Source: a virus. Taken from it: DNA of 64,000 bases. Under the pieces are notes generated by a model. The model was not told the origin of the DNA. It did no database searches and saw nothing but the letters and a program-made list of their open reading frames with translations. Shown here piece by piece: positions 7,695-15,183 of this stretch. Each line of letters starts with the position of its first letter. The stretch's first letter is position 1. Where the stretch lies: positions 310,001 to 374,000 of the IMG/VR virus record IMGVR_UViG_3300046660_000488; one strand, 5' to 3'. The position numbers and the translations under genes were made by a program.

Positions 7695-8189
7695 ATGACA
7701 CGCACGATCCGGCGCCTGCCGGTGAACAGGTACTCACGACCGTTCAGACGGTACGTGTACGCCTTCGCCACCAAAGACATCAACGTCCTGCGCGAGCACC
7801 GCTACCGGCCTCCGCCGTGTCCGCAGTACGTGCATGTCTGGCGTGAAGAAATGCGCGACGTCTATACGTGGCATACGCGCACGGTGCAGTATCTGAGCGA
7901 GTACACTCGCCGGTGGGTGTCTTATGAAGAGCACTATAGCACCAAGGTAAAGAAGCTCCAGCGCTGGCAGGAGCGTGTGCCCAACCCGGACTGGGACTGG
8001 CGGGCCGACGACACGCACCACATGTGGATCAACGTCCATCACCATGTCTACCGCAACGGATCGGTGACGCGGTGCAGCGCCATAAACGTGCGCTTGGATC
8101 GTCGTCTCTACCATCAGGCCCAGCGCGCGAGGGCCAAGGTTGCACTGCGGAATTTGGTTGACGAATTTTATAATGAACCGATAGGGTAA
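7695..8189 (+). CDS. hypothetical basic phage protein (164 aa)
   Basis: ATG at 7695 after a CGGGGAG ribosome site. The 164-residue product is very rich in Arg, Tyr, His and Trp (strongly basic), with no known domain. The composition suggests nucleic-acid or ribosome binding, which is inference only. Confidence 0.7.
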   Translation: MTRTIRRLPVNRYSRPFRRYVYAFATKDINVLREHRYRPPPCPQYVHVWREEMRDVYTWHTRTVQYLSEYTRRWVSYEEHYSTKVKKLQRWQERVPNPDWDWRADDTHHMWINVHHHVYRNGSVTRCSAINVRLDRRLYHQAQRARAKVALRNLVDEFYNEPIG

Positions 8190-8210
8190 CCATATTGTGG
8201 AGACCCCATT

Positions 8211-8561
8211 TTGCAACCCGTGTTCTATTTTGGACCCGAACATGAACACCCCGGCTACGTCATGTTCCGGGTCAGTCGTGGGGAGAAGATTCCTAAGAAT
8301 TGGTACAAGGTGAGCACCCGTGTGGCGACGGTTGAGTCGGAGCATCCGGGCAGTTGTCGGCCGGAAGCCGGAGCGTTGGAATGGCCAATCCTCCAGCTAA
8401 AGACGGAGGCCAACAAATGGCTCGACGACCAGTGCCGTGGGCATCAGGCGATCCTGCTTGAACGGCGTGACGAGTGTGGCGTTTATCACGACGTCCACAT
8501 CGAGTTCAGCCGAGTGGAGGACGAAACCCTCTTCCACTTCATGTTCCATTGCGGTGAGTAA
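8211..8561 (+). CDS. hypothetical phage protein (116 aa)
   Basis: TTG start at 8211; GGAGACC lies upstream. A soluble 116-residue protein with Cys/His scattered (HPGSCRPE, QCRGHQ, ECGVYHD) but not in a standard zinc-finger spacing. Directly followed by the next gene without a gap. Unknown function. Confidence 0.6.
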   Translation: MQPVFYFGPEHEHPGYVMFRVSRGEKIPKNWYKVSTRVATVESEHPGSCRPEAGALEWPILQLKTEANKWLDDQCRGHQAILLERRDECGVYHDVHIEFSRVEDETLFHFMFHCGE

Positions 8562-8777
8562 GTGTCCAAGCTCTACATCGTCGAAGGTCTCTACGAGAGC
8601 TACAAAGCACCGGCTCTCAAGTACTGGGGCATGGTCGCGTTCAACGACTATGGCTACGGCGTCTTCAAGGATAAGGCGGCGGCGGACTTGATGATCGCGA
8701 TGGCGGATATTTCGCAGATTGGTATTCATCCGAGAGACAAACTCGTGAAGCTTCGCATTGTGAAGCAGCGCGTCTAA
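8562..8777 (+). CDS. small phage protein (71 aa)
   Basis: GTG start immediately after the previous stop. 71 residues, soluble, Tyr-rich N-terminus (KLYIVEGLYESYK). Family unknown. Confidence 0.6.
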   Translation: MSKLYIVEGLYESYKAPALKYWGMVAFNDYGYGVFKDKAAADLMIAMADISQIGIHPRDKLVKLRIVKQRV

Positions 8778-8798
8778 CCAATACTTCAGGTAATTTCT

Positions 8799-9059
8799 AT
8801 GACCGATTTCAGTGACCAAAAAACGCTCACGTCTCTCTTCGTGCATGCGCTGATGTACATCATCCCCGAAGATCATGCGCTCGTCGTCGAGTTCCAAGGC
8901 GAGAAATACGACCTGACGCGCAAGGGCGACAATTTCGAAATCTGGCCGTGCGATTACGACACCGCGCCGGGCTCCATTGTCACGACGGTCGAGGTCGCGC
9001 CGGAAGAAAAGGGAATGTTCGACCAGTTGAACGACATGATCAACAGGATGAAGCCGTAA
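8799..9059 (+). CDS. small acidic phage protein (86 aa)
   Basis: ATG at 8799. 86 residues, acidic, with a predicted mixed fold and no known motif. Sits just before the tyrosyl-tRNA synthetase gene. Confidence 0.65.
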   Translation: MTDFSDQKTLTSLFVHALMYIIPEDHALVVEFQGEKYDLTRKGDNFEIWPCDYDTAPGSIVTTVEVAPEEKGMFDQLNDMINRMKP

Positions 9060-9125
9060 TCTCGTTTACGACCTTGACTTCAGAGGGGTGATCTGGCACG
9101 CAAGAGGCTTGCCCTCGGAGTGCCT

Positions 9126-10418
9126 ATGGACATCGAACTGAAATCGGATTTCCTGCGCGTGATGCAGGAGCGTGGCTTCATCCACCAATGCACCAATCTG
9201 GCTGCGTTGGACGAGGTCATGGCTACGGGTCCGATGAAGGCCTACATCGGCTTCGACCTGACGGCTGACAGCCTGCACGTCGGATCGCTGATCCAACTGA
9301 TGGTCCTACGTCACCTGATCTCGACCGGCCACACGCCGGTGATCCTGTTCGGCGGCGCGACCACGCGCATCGGTGATCCGACCGGCAAGGACAGCATGCG
9401 TCCCCAGTTGACGCCCGATCAGATCGAGACGAACGAGGTCGGCATCCTGAAGGTGGTTGACCGCATCGTCGGCCGGTTCGCTCTCGACCAGAAAAAGAAC
9501 GTTCCGACCATCCTCAACAATCTGACGTGGATGCAGCCCAGCAGGACGCTGGACTACCTGCGGGAGTACGGGCCGCACTTCACGATCAACCGCATGCTGA
9601 CGCTCGACAGTGTCAAGACGCGGCTTGAGCGCCAGCAGCCGATGACGTTCCTCGAATTCAACTACATGCTGTTCCAAGCCATCGACTTCCGGTGGCTGAA
9701 CAGCAACTGCGACATCGAGCTTCAGATCGGCGGCTCCGACCAGTGGGGCAACATCGTCAACGGCGTGGACCTGATTCGTCGCATGGACGGTGAGCAGGCG
9801 TACGGCCTGACCACGCCGCTGCTGGCCAACAGTGCTGGCGAGAAAATGGGCAAGACTGCTGGCGGCGCCGTCTGGCTCGACCCGGACAAGACATCGCCGT
9901 TCGATTTCTGGCAATTCTGGTACAACATCGAGGACGGCAAGGTCGCCTCGTTCCTGCGGTTGTTCACGGAGCTTGATCTGCCGACGATCCGCGACATCTG
10001 CGCGCTCGACATCTTGGAGAGCAAGTCGATCCTCGCGACAGAAATCACGTCGGTCGTGCACGGTCACGAAAAGGCGTTGGAAGTCCTCGACACGGTCAAC
10101 AAGGCCAAGCGCGGCGAGCCGGGTGAGGACTTGGTCTTGATCTCGTGCACAACCAGCATCTACAGCGGTGTGCACGGCTACTGCACGTGGGCCGACATGT
10201 TTGCCGAAGACCCGACCGGTGAGCCTAACCTGTCGAAGGGCGAGACCACGCGGCTGGTCGCCAATGGCGGCATCAAGCTCGACGGCGTGAAGCTGACGGA
10301 TGCGCGTGAATTCGTGAAGGACACGGTTCGCAATCGTCACCTTCAGGGCAAGACGGTCCTGCTGACCATCGGCAAGAAGCGCGCCTTCCGCATTTCCTTC
10401 CCGGAGGAACGCACATGA
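9126..10418 (+). CDS. tyrS: tyrosyl-tRNA synthetase
   Basis: Charges tRNA-Tyr with tyrosine using ATP (class Ic aminoacyl-tRNA synthetase, cytoplasmic). The full-length 430-aa product is normal for the bacterial family. Visible motifs: YIGFD near residue 38 with the HIGH-equivalent LHVG near 48-51, GDPTGK near 84, the tyrosine-site QIGGSDQWGN near 200, a KMSKS-equivalent KMGKT near 240 and a C-terminal S4 RNA-binding domain (NLSKGETTRLVANGG). ATG 9126 is preferred to the GTG six bases upstream. It overlaps the next gene by ATGA. aaRS genes are rare in phages. It may keep translation going if the host enzyme is limiting or attacked (inference). Confidence 0.93.
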   Translation: MDIELKSDFLRVMQERGFIHQCTNLAALDEVMATGPMKAYIGFDLTADSLHVGSLIQLMVLRHLISTGHTPVILFGGATTRIGDPTGKDSMRPQLTPDQIETNEVGILKVVDRIVGRFALDQKKNVPTILNNLTWMQPSRTLDYLREYGPHFTINRMLTLDSVKTRLERQQPMTFLEFNYMLFQAIDFRWLNSNCDIELQIGGSDQWGNIVNGVDLIRRMDGEQAYGLTTPLLANSAGEKMGKTAGGAVWLDPDKTSPFDFWQFWYNIEDGKVASFLRLFTELDLPTIRDICALDILESKSILATEITSVVHGHEKALEVLDTVNKAKRGEPGEDLVLISCTTSIYSGVHGYCTWADMFAEDPTGEPNLSKGETTRLVANGGIKLDGVKLTDAREFVKDTVRNRHLQGKTVLLTIGKKRAFRISFPEERT

Positions 10419-10564
10419 AACTGCTCTTCTGGCGAAAGCCCAAGCCTGCACCTGAGCCCAAGCCGGAACCTCCGGCGGGCTACAAATCACTGGCGGAGGC
10501 CGAAGCGGCTCTCCGGCGCGGCGAGATCACAATGCTCGTCTACGAGAAAGGGACCATCGTCTGA
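10415..10564 (+). CDS. small proline/lysine-rich phage protein (49 aa)
   Basis: ATG overlapping the tyrS stop and ending on the ATG of the next gene. The N-terminal half is Lys-Pro-Glu rich (KPKPAPEPKPEPP), the rest a short helix. The exact fit between two genes supports translation. Role unknown. Confidence 0.55.
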   Translation: MKLLFWRKPKPAPEPKPEPPAGYKSLAEAEAALRRGEITMLVYEKGTIV

Positions 10565-11127
10565 TGATCCGCCAACTCCTGTCTGGATTTTTCGAAACCA
10601 TGGCCGCCATCTTCCGCATCAACGACGGCGACAATGTCGCTGGTCGGAACCTCTTCATCAGCAGCAACCTCGTCATCATCGACGGCGTCGAATATGACAT
10701 GAAGGGCGTCCCTCCGGTGAAGCTGGAGATCGTCAACGGTTCGCTCGACACGCTAAGGGTCTACGGCAACGCCTATGTCGCTGAAGCCGTCACGGTCAAA
10801 ACCGTGGACGCCAGCGGCAACGTCGTCTGCGGACCTGTGACCGGCGACGTGGACGCCAGCGGCGACGTGACCGTGCACGGCAGTGTCGGCGGAAACGTCG
10901 ATTCGTCCAGCGACGTGACGGTCACCGGAAGCGTGGGCGGCTATGTGGACGCCTCGGGTGACGTTCGCTGCGGCGATGTCGGCCAGTACGTCGAATCTTC
11001 CGGCGACGTTGAGGCCGGAGACGTGAACGGCAACATCGACGCCTCGGGTGATGTGACCTGCGGCGGCATCAACGGCAACATCGACGCCTCGGGCGACGTG
11101 ACCGTGAACACCGGCCGTCCGGCATGA
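10564..11127 (+). CDS. bactofilin-like beta-helix repeat protein
   Basis: The 187-aa product carries an N-terminal 60-70 residues, then about six tandem repeats of roughly 18 residues built on G-x-V/I-D-A-S-G-D-V-x-x-G, running to the C-terminus. Such regular G-D-V repeats fold as a right-handed beta-helix as in bactofilins and polymer-forming proteins, which polymerise into cytoskeletal filaments in Caulobacter and relatives. No transmembrane or enzyme motif. It lies between tyrS and trpS with one-base and ATGA overlaps, so the three are one operon. Filament formation or interference with host bactofilins is inference from the repeat. Confidence 0.65.
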   Translation: MIRQLLSGFFETMAAIFRINDGDNVAGRNLFISSNLVIIDGVEYDMKGVPPVKLEIVNGSLDTLRVYGNAYVAEAVTVKTVDASGNVVCGPVTGDVDASGDVTVHGSVGGNVDSSSDVTVTGSVGGYVDASGDVRCGDVGQYVESSGDVEAGDVNGNIDASGDVTCGGINGNIDASGDVTVNTGRPA

Positions 11128-12275
11128 GAATCCTATCCGGCGTCCAGCCCACCGGCAACCTGCACCTTGGCAACTATCTCGGCGCCATCAAGCAGTTCGC
11201 CAAGCTCCAGCAGCCCGGCAACAAGTGCTTCTACAGCGTGGTCGATCTACATGCGATCACCGCTGGCAAGCACGATCCGAACGTGCTGGCCCAGCACACC
11301 CGCGAGATCGCGGCGGCGTACATCGCCTCGGGTGTGGACCCCAACCGCTCGACGATCTTCGTCCAGTCACAGGTTCCGGAAATCGCCGAGCTTCACTGGC
11401 TGCTGTGCAACGTCGCGCGCATGGGCTGGCTGGAACGGATGACGCAGTATCGGGAGAAGACCAACAGCGTCCCTCCCGCTGACCTGCGTGGCATCCTCAG
11501 CCGCGTCGAGAAAGTGCTGAAGGGATCGGGGAGCTACAACCTCGAACCGCTGGAAGGCAATGCCGGGACCGTCTTCAACCACAATGACGTGCTGGCCATG
11601 TACGACATGCTGTCGCGCGTCACCTCCAACAAGGAGGGCGCGAGCGTCGGTCTGTTCACCTATCCGGTGCTGATGGCCGCCGACATCCTGTCGGTCGGCG
11701 CCACGCACGTTCCGGTCGGTCATGACCAACGCCAGCACCTGAACTTGGCTCGCGACATCATCGAGAAGCTGAACACCGACTTCCTGATGGTCCGTGACAT
11801 CCCCGAAGCGCTGCACGTCGCCGAAGGCGCGCGCGTCATGTCGCTGAAGGATGGCACGCGCAAGATGTCCAAGAGCGATGCCGACGACGCTGGCCGGATC
11901 AACATGACCGACAGCGACGAGGTGATCGCCAAGAAGGTCCGCAAGGCGACGGCCGACAGCCTGCCGTTCCCTGAGCACGACGTTGACCTGAAGCCGGAAG
12001 TGGCCAACCTGATCTCGATCTATGCTGGGGTCTCTGGGCTGGCGCGTGAGGCGATCTTCGCCGAATTCGCTGGCAAGGGCTGGGGCGTGTTCAAACCGGC
12101 CCTGACGGACGTCCTGATCACCAACATCGGTCCGATCCGCAACCAGATGGAACGGCTGCTCAAGGACGAAGGCTTCCTCGACTATCTGCTCGGCGAAGGC
12201 GCGATGAAAGCGCGGGAAGAAGCCGCGCGCACCTTGGGCATGACCAAGCACATGATGGGCTTCTACGGTGCTTGA
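11124..12275 (+). CDS. trpS: tryptophanyl-tRNA synthetase with a central insertion
   Basis: Charges tRNA-Trp. Motifs: GVQPTGNLHLGNY at residues 6-18 (HIGH-equivalent HLGN), STIFVQSQVPE near 76-86, GLFTYPVLMAADIL near 176-189, VGHDQ..HL near 200 and a perfect KMSKS in the second half. Length is 383 aa against about 330-350 for the usual bacterial enzyme. The extra ~50 residues sit between MTQYREKTNS (106-115) and the GLFTYP block, where standard enzymes have only a short link. Co-transcribed with tyrS and the repeat protein. The insertion may modulate the tRNA/ATP site, and its effect cannot be judged from sequence. Confidence 0.93.
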   Translation: MRILSGVQPTGNLHLGNYLGAIKQFAKLQQPGNKCFYSVVDLHAITAGKHDPNVLAQHTREIAAAYIASGVDPNRSTIFVQSQVPEIAELHWLLCNVARMGWLERMTQYREKTNSVPPADLRGILSRVEKVLKGSGSYNLEPLEGNAGTVFNHNDVLAMYDMLSRVTSNKEGASVGLFTYPVLMAADILSVGATHVPVGHDQRQHLNLARDIIEKLNTDFLMVRDIPEALHVAEGARVMSLKDGTRKMSKSDADDAGRINMTDSDEVIAKKVRKATADSLPFPEHDVDLKPEVANLISIYAGVSGLAREAIFAEFAGKGWGVFKPALTDVLITNIGPIRNQMERLLKDEGFLDYLLGEGAMKAREEAARTLGMTKHMMGFYGA

Positions 12276-12375
12276 TCTGGCCAACCAAATCGCCGGTGTC
12301 AGTGTTGCGGTTATCACCGCCTCACTGGCATCCGGCTTTGCTGGTATTCGTTACATCGCCCGCAACTGGCGTTAG
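12268..12375 (+). CDS. small single-span membrane peptide (35 aa)
   Basis: GTG start overlapping the trpS end by eight bases. The 35-residue product is almost entirely one hydrophobic helix ([19 protein letters not shown]) with a basic C-terminus. It converges on prs and overlaps its last codon. Too small to classify. Could be chance, but the overlap geometry matches neighbouring junctions. Confidence 0.4.
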   Translation: MLDLANQIAGVSVAVITASLASGFAGIRYIARNWR

Positions 12376-13286
12376 ATACTGAGGCGAGACACCGACTCTT
12401 CGTGAGCCGCCCGGCGGATCGCTTCGCCGAACACGTCAGCCACCGACACCACCCGGATTTTCTTTGGCAGGTCCGCCTGCGGGATCGTGTCGGTGATAAC
12501 CACGGTCTTGATTGGCGAAGCGATGATGCGCTCGCGGGCTGGGCCAGACAGCACCCCGTGGGTGACGTAGGCGCTGACCGAAGCCGCACCCTTGGCGAGA
12601 AGAGCGTCGGCCGCGTGGCAGAGCGTTCCGGCCGTATCGACGATGTCGTCGTACAGGATGCAGTCGAAGCCTTCGACGTCGCCGATGATGTTCATCACCT
12701 CGCTCTCGTTGGCCTTCTCGCGGCGCTTGTCCACGATGGCCATGCCGATGCCGAGCTTTCCGGCCAGACCACGGGCGCGCACGACGCCGCCGACGTCAGG
12801 GGAGACGACGAGCGGGTTCTTGTAGCTGCGCTCGATGTCGCGGGCCAGCGTCGGCATGGCGGCGAGGTTGTCCACCGGGATGTTGAAGAAGCCTTCGATC
12901 TGTCCGGCGTGCAGGTCCATGGTCAGGATGCGCTGGGCGCCCGCCGTGGTCAGGATGTCGGCGACCAGCTTGGCCGAGATCGCCGTGCGACCGCCTTTGC
13001 GATCCTGCCGGGCGTAGCCGAAGTAGGGGATGACGGCAGTGATCCGCTTGGTGCTGGCGCGCTTGAGCGCGTCGATGCAGATCAGAAGCTCCATTAGGTT
13101 GTCGTTGGCTGGATTGCTGGTCGATTGCATGACGTAGACGTCCTGCCCGCGCATGTTCTCGAAGATGCGGACGGAGATTTCCTTGTCGGAGAACGTCTTG
13201 ACCGTGGACTCACACAGACGGATGCCGAGATATTCGGCAACGGTCTCGGCGAAAGCCGGATTGGAATTGCCAGCCAACAGCTTCAT
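12372..13286 (-). CDS. prs: ribose-phosphate pyrophosphokinase (PRPP synthetase)
   Basis: Makes PRPP from ribose 5-phosphate and ATP, the precursor for nucleotide and NAD synthesis. The 304-aa product covers both phosphoribosyltransferase-like domains: [10 protein letters not shown] near 32-41, [10 protein letters not shown] (catalytic flexible loop region) near 89-98, [11 protein letters not shown] near 123-133, and the PRPP-binding DDIVDTAGT near 208-216. In some phages a Prs homologue (Adps) instead makes ADP-ribose pyrophosphate for NAD+ restoration, and sequence alone does not separate the two here. No Namat/NAMPT partner lies in this window. It stands alone on the minus strand with its own promoter. 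Confidence 0.92.
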   Translation of the reverse strand: MKLLAGNSNPAFAETVAEYLGIRLCESTVKTFSDKEISVRIFENMRGQDVYVMQSTSNPANDNLMELLICIDALKRASTKRITAVIPYFGYARQDRKGGRTAISAKLVADILTTAGAQRILTMDLHAGQIEGFFNIPVDNLAAMPTLARDIERSYKNPLVVSPDVGGVVRARGLAGKLGIGMAIVDKRREKANESEVMNIIGDVEGFDCILYDDIVDTAGTLCHAADALLAKGAASVSAYVTHGVLSGPARERIIASPIKTVVITDTIPQADLPKKIRVVSVADVFGEAIRRAAHEESVSRLSI

Positions 13287-13315
13287 GGTCGTGCCTCGTC
13301 AGAAACGTTGCACGA

Positions 13316-13343
13316 CCTATAATGTTTCCGACCATTTGGTCAA
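13316..13343 (-). promoter_or_regulatory. prs promoter with TTTGGTNNACCAAA palindrome
   Basis: On the minus strand TTGACC (13338-13343), a 16-base spacer and TATAGG (13316-13321). The -35 lies inside the palindrome TTTGGT-CA-ACCAAA (13335-13348), the best copy of the TGGTTNACCA element seen before early-type genes. Confidence 0.55.
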
Positions 13344-13353
13344 CCAAATTCGG

Positions 13354-13851
13354 TCAGGATTCGAAGAAGAAATGGTCCGCCAGTTCGAGGAATTTGTCGA
13401 GGGGCAGGAGCCAGTAATCCTTGTAGACGATGATCGGTTCCAACGGGACGCTACCTTTGTCCACGACGACCATTTCCGGCACGTTGTTGAACTTCATAAT
13501 GACGAGGACTTTCTTGTTCGCCTGCTTGGCGTCATGCTCGCACTGCTTGATCCACTCGTCGATGAACGTGCATTTCTGGTTCACCATGGACACGAAGGTC
13601 GGCGGCGTCTTGTAGTGCTTGCACTCGATGGAGAACTTGAAGCCGTCCGGGCAGATGATGTCGCCGAACGTCGCTTTGTCTAGGTCGTGAGTCTGCGTGC
13701 GGCGCGCGTTGCTTCCGCCGAAGAACGATCCTGAGTCTGCATTTCGGCGAAACGATTTCTCGATGCCTGTATGCTTCTCGAAGCGAGAAGAGAACGTGTT
13801 CGAGATTTTACGCTCGAAGGTGTTGCCTTTGTTTTTACCGTTAACGGGCAT
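13354..13851 (-). CDS. PD-(D/E)XK-type nuclease candidate
   Basis: The 165-aa product starts KGNTFERKISNTFSSRF, the N-terminal helix seen in Holliday-junction-resolvase-like and restriction-type nucleases. It carries GDI at the middle followed by FSIECKHYK, giving the D...(E)-x-K catalytic pattern. Basic overall. ATG 13851 is chosen; a GTG at 13860 is an alternative. A GATAAATA box lies 30 bases upstream. Probable role: DNA processing or host DNA degradation. The precise substrate is not visible. Confidence 0.6.
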   Translation of the reverse strand: MPVNGKNKGNTFERKISNTFSSRFEKHTGIEKSFRRNADSGSFFGGSNARRTQTHDLDKATFGDIICPDGFKFSIECKHYKTPPTFVSMVNQKCTFIDEWIKQCEHDAKQANKKVLVIMKFNNVPEMVVVDKGSVPLEPIIVYKDYWLLPLDKFLELADHFFFES

Positions 13852-13880
13852 GAGTTCCACTGCTGAATAAACGCTGCCCT

Positions 13881-13888
13881 TATTTATC
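13881..13888 (-). promoter_or_regulatory. late-type box GATAAATA
   Basis: Minus-strand GATAAATA 29 bases before the start at 13851, leaving room for a leader. Confidence 0.5.
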
Positions 13889-13934
13889 GCGTCGAATTTT
13901 TGCCTCTGGTTATATGGGGTTCGAAGGAGCCCCC

Positions 13935-14249
13935 ATGACCGCTGTCGATCCCATTCAAAAGCAAATCCGCAAGGTCGCCAACCGCATGGAGCGGCAGAAT
14001 TATCTGGAATCGCGGCCTCTGTCGGACGCCAAGGTCCGGGCCGTGGTCAAGCACAATCTCTCCGTCGCCCATCCGGAAAAGACTGGCGAAGAGCTTGACA
14101 AAATGGTAAACGAAATCCTCAAATCGGTGATGCAGCCCTACAAGGGTCCTGCCGCCACCAAGCCGCCGCCCAAGCCGATCCTCGGCCGGGATTTGTACGA
14201 CGCCGAACGCCGCCAGACGGTGAAGAACATGCGGAGCCGCAGACGATGA
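13935..14249 (+). CDS. hypothetical phage protein (104 aa)
   Basis: ATG 13935 has a good AAGGAG site five bases upstream, better than the ATG at 13914. The basic 104-residue protein is helical with a Pro-rich linker and an Arg-rich C-terminus (KNMRSRRR). First gene of an overlapping operon to 15852. Function unknown. Confidence 0.7.
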   Translation: MTAVDPIQKQIRKVANRMERQNYLESRPLSDAKVRAVVKHNLSVAHPEKTGEELDKMVNEILKSVMQPYKGPAATKPPPKPILGRDLYDAERRQTVKNMRSRRR

Positions 14250-14431
14250 CCATCATGGCTGCTTTTGGCGTCATCCTCGCCGTTCTGTGTTCGGTCGGAA
14301 CCTACTTCGCCATCACCCGTCGTTTGCGGCGCGAGATTTCGGCCGAGTATTTCTGGGCCGCCATGGTCATCCTGTTCGTCGTCCAGATCATCGGCTGGCG
14401 CCTGTTCATCGTCAACGGCGGCCTCGGATGA
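14246..14431 (+). CDS. two-span small membrane protein (61 aa)
   Basis: ATGA overlap with the previous gene. Residues about 4-22 and 39-56 form two hydrophobic helices with a basic loop (RRLRREIS) between, so a small inner-membrane protein. Similar geometry is seen in holin-like or superinfection-exclusion peptides, but there is no specific evidence. Confidence 0.65.
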   Translation: MTIMAAFGVILAVLCSVGTYFAITRRLRREISAEYFWAAMVILFVVQIIGWRLFIVNGGLG

Positions 14432-14799
14432 AGTATTATTTCGACGGTGGCTGCAAGCCGAACCCCGGTCAGATGGAAGTGGCGGTGGTCTCCGACGACG
14501 GAGCCGTCAAGCGCCATGGTTTCGTCGGCATGGGGACCAACAACGAGGCCGAATGGCTGGCGTTCATCTGGGCCTGCAATCTGGCGCTGGAGAATGGCCA
14601 CACCGACCTGACGATCAGCGGCGATTCAAAGCTGGTGATCTGCCAAGCCTTGGGCGAATGGCGGGTCAAGCATGAAGCGCTGCGGCCGTTCTACGAAACG
14701 TTCAAGGCGCTGCGGCCCAAGTTCACGAACTTGAAGCTCGTGCACGTTTTGCGCGGCAAGAACCCGGCTGGCCACTACATCGAAAGTCTGCACCGATGA
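14428..14799 (+). CDS. rnhA: ribonuclease HI-like protein
   Basis: RNase H fold, 123 aa. Degrades RNA in RNA-DNA hybrids if active. Three acidic residues of the active site are visible: D6 in YYFDGG, E40 in TNNEAEW and D66 in SGDSKLV. The fourth position, normally D in an N-x-x-x-D motif, appears as H116 (N112 to H116), so activity may differ from the classical enzyme. ATG overlaps the previous stop. It is separate from the FEN-type T4 RNase H homologue at 53094, so the phage has two hybrid-removing candidates. Confidence 0.8.
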   Translation: MKYYFDGGCKPNPGQMEVAVVSDDGAVKRHGFVGMGTNNEAEWLAFIWACNLALENGHTDLTISGDSKLVICQALGEWRVKHEALRPFYETFKALRPKFTNLKLVHVLRGKNPAGHYIESLHR

Positions 14800-14981
14800 C
14801 CGCATCCCAGATGATCGACGTCGCCTTCGTCGTGTGCCTTGGTGGCCTGCTGCTGACCTACGTCCTCGACGCGGTGGCGTTCATCTTCATCCACGTGTCG
14901 ATCTGGTGGATCAGCCGGACCGATCCAGAGCGAGCGGAAGGCCATCGGCGCTACTATCGCTACATGCGAGATCGCCGATGA
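14796..14981 (+). CDS. small membrane protein (61 aa)
   Basis: ATGA overlap. One long hydrophobic region (residues about 7-40), possibly two helices, followed by a basic tail rich in Arg/Tyr (RRYYRYMRDRR). No family recognised. Confidence 0.65.
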   Translation: MTASQMIDVAFVVCLGGLLLTYVLDAVAFIFIHVSIWWISRTDPERAEGHRRYYRYMRDRR

Positions 14982-15169
14982 ACACGGTGTTCGTTCTGAA
15001 GACCCCGGACGTTGCCAGCACCCTCGCATTCTTCGAGGAACTTGGGCTGGTGTTCCAGACGGAAATCCACGGGACCGGCCCGGTGCACTATGCGTGCGAG
15101 CAGAACGGCCGCGTGTTCGAAATCTACCCGTCCAAGGACGGAGGGACGACTACCAAATTTTTTGACTAA
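14978..15169 (+). CDS. single-module VOC (glyoxalase-superfamily) protein (63 aa)
   Basis: Begins TVFVLKTPDVASTLAFFEEL then LGLVF, the typical start of a vicinal-oxygen-chelate module (strand, then helix with S..FFe.LG). It ends after VFEIYPS, about half the length of a normal VOC protein. A metal-binding Glu may be E in FEIYPS. The function could be binding rather than catalysis, or it may dimerise to build a full site. ATG overlaps the previous stop. Confidence 0.6.
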   Translation: MNTVFVLKTPDVASTLAFFEELGLVFQTEIHGTGPVHYACEQNGRVFEIYPSKDGGTTTKFFD

Positions 15170-15183
15170 TTCTGGAAGCGATT

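Noticed and set aside
12372-13286. Calling prs an Adps (ADP-ribose pyrophosphate synthase)
   Set aside because: The motifs are those of ordinary PRPP synthetases and no Namat partner lies in the window; left as an open alternative.
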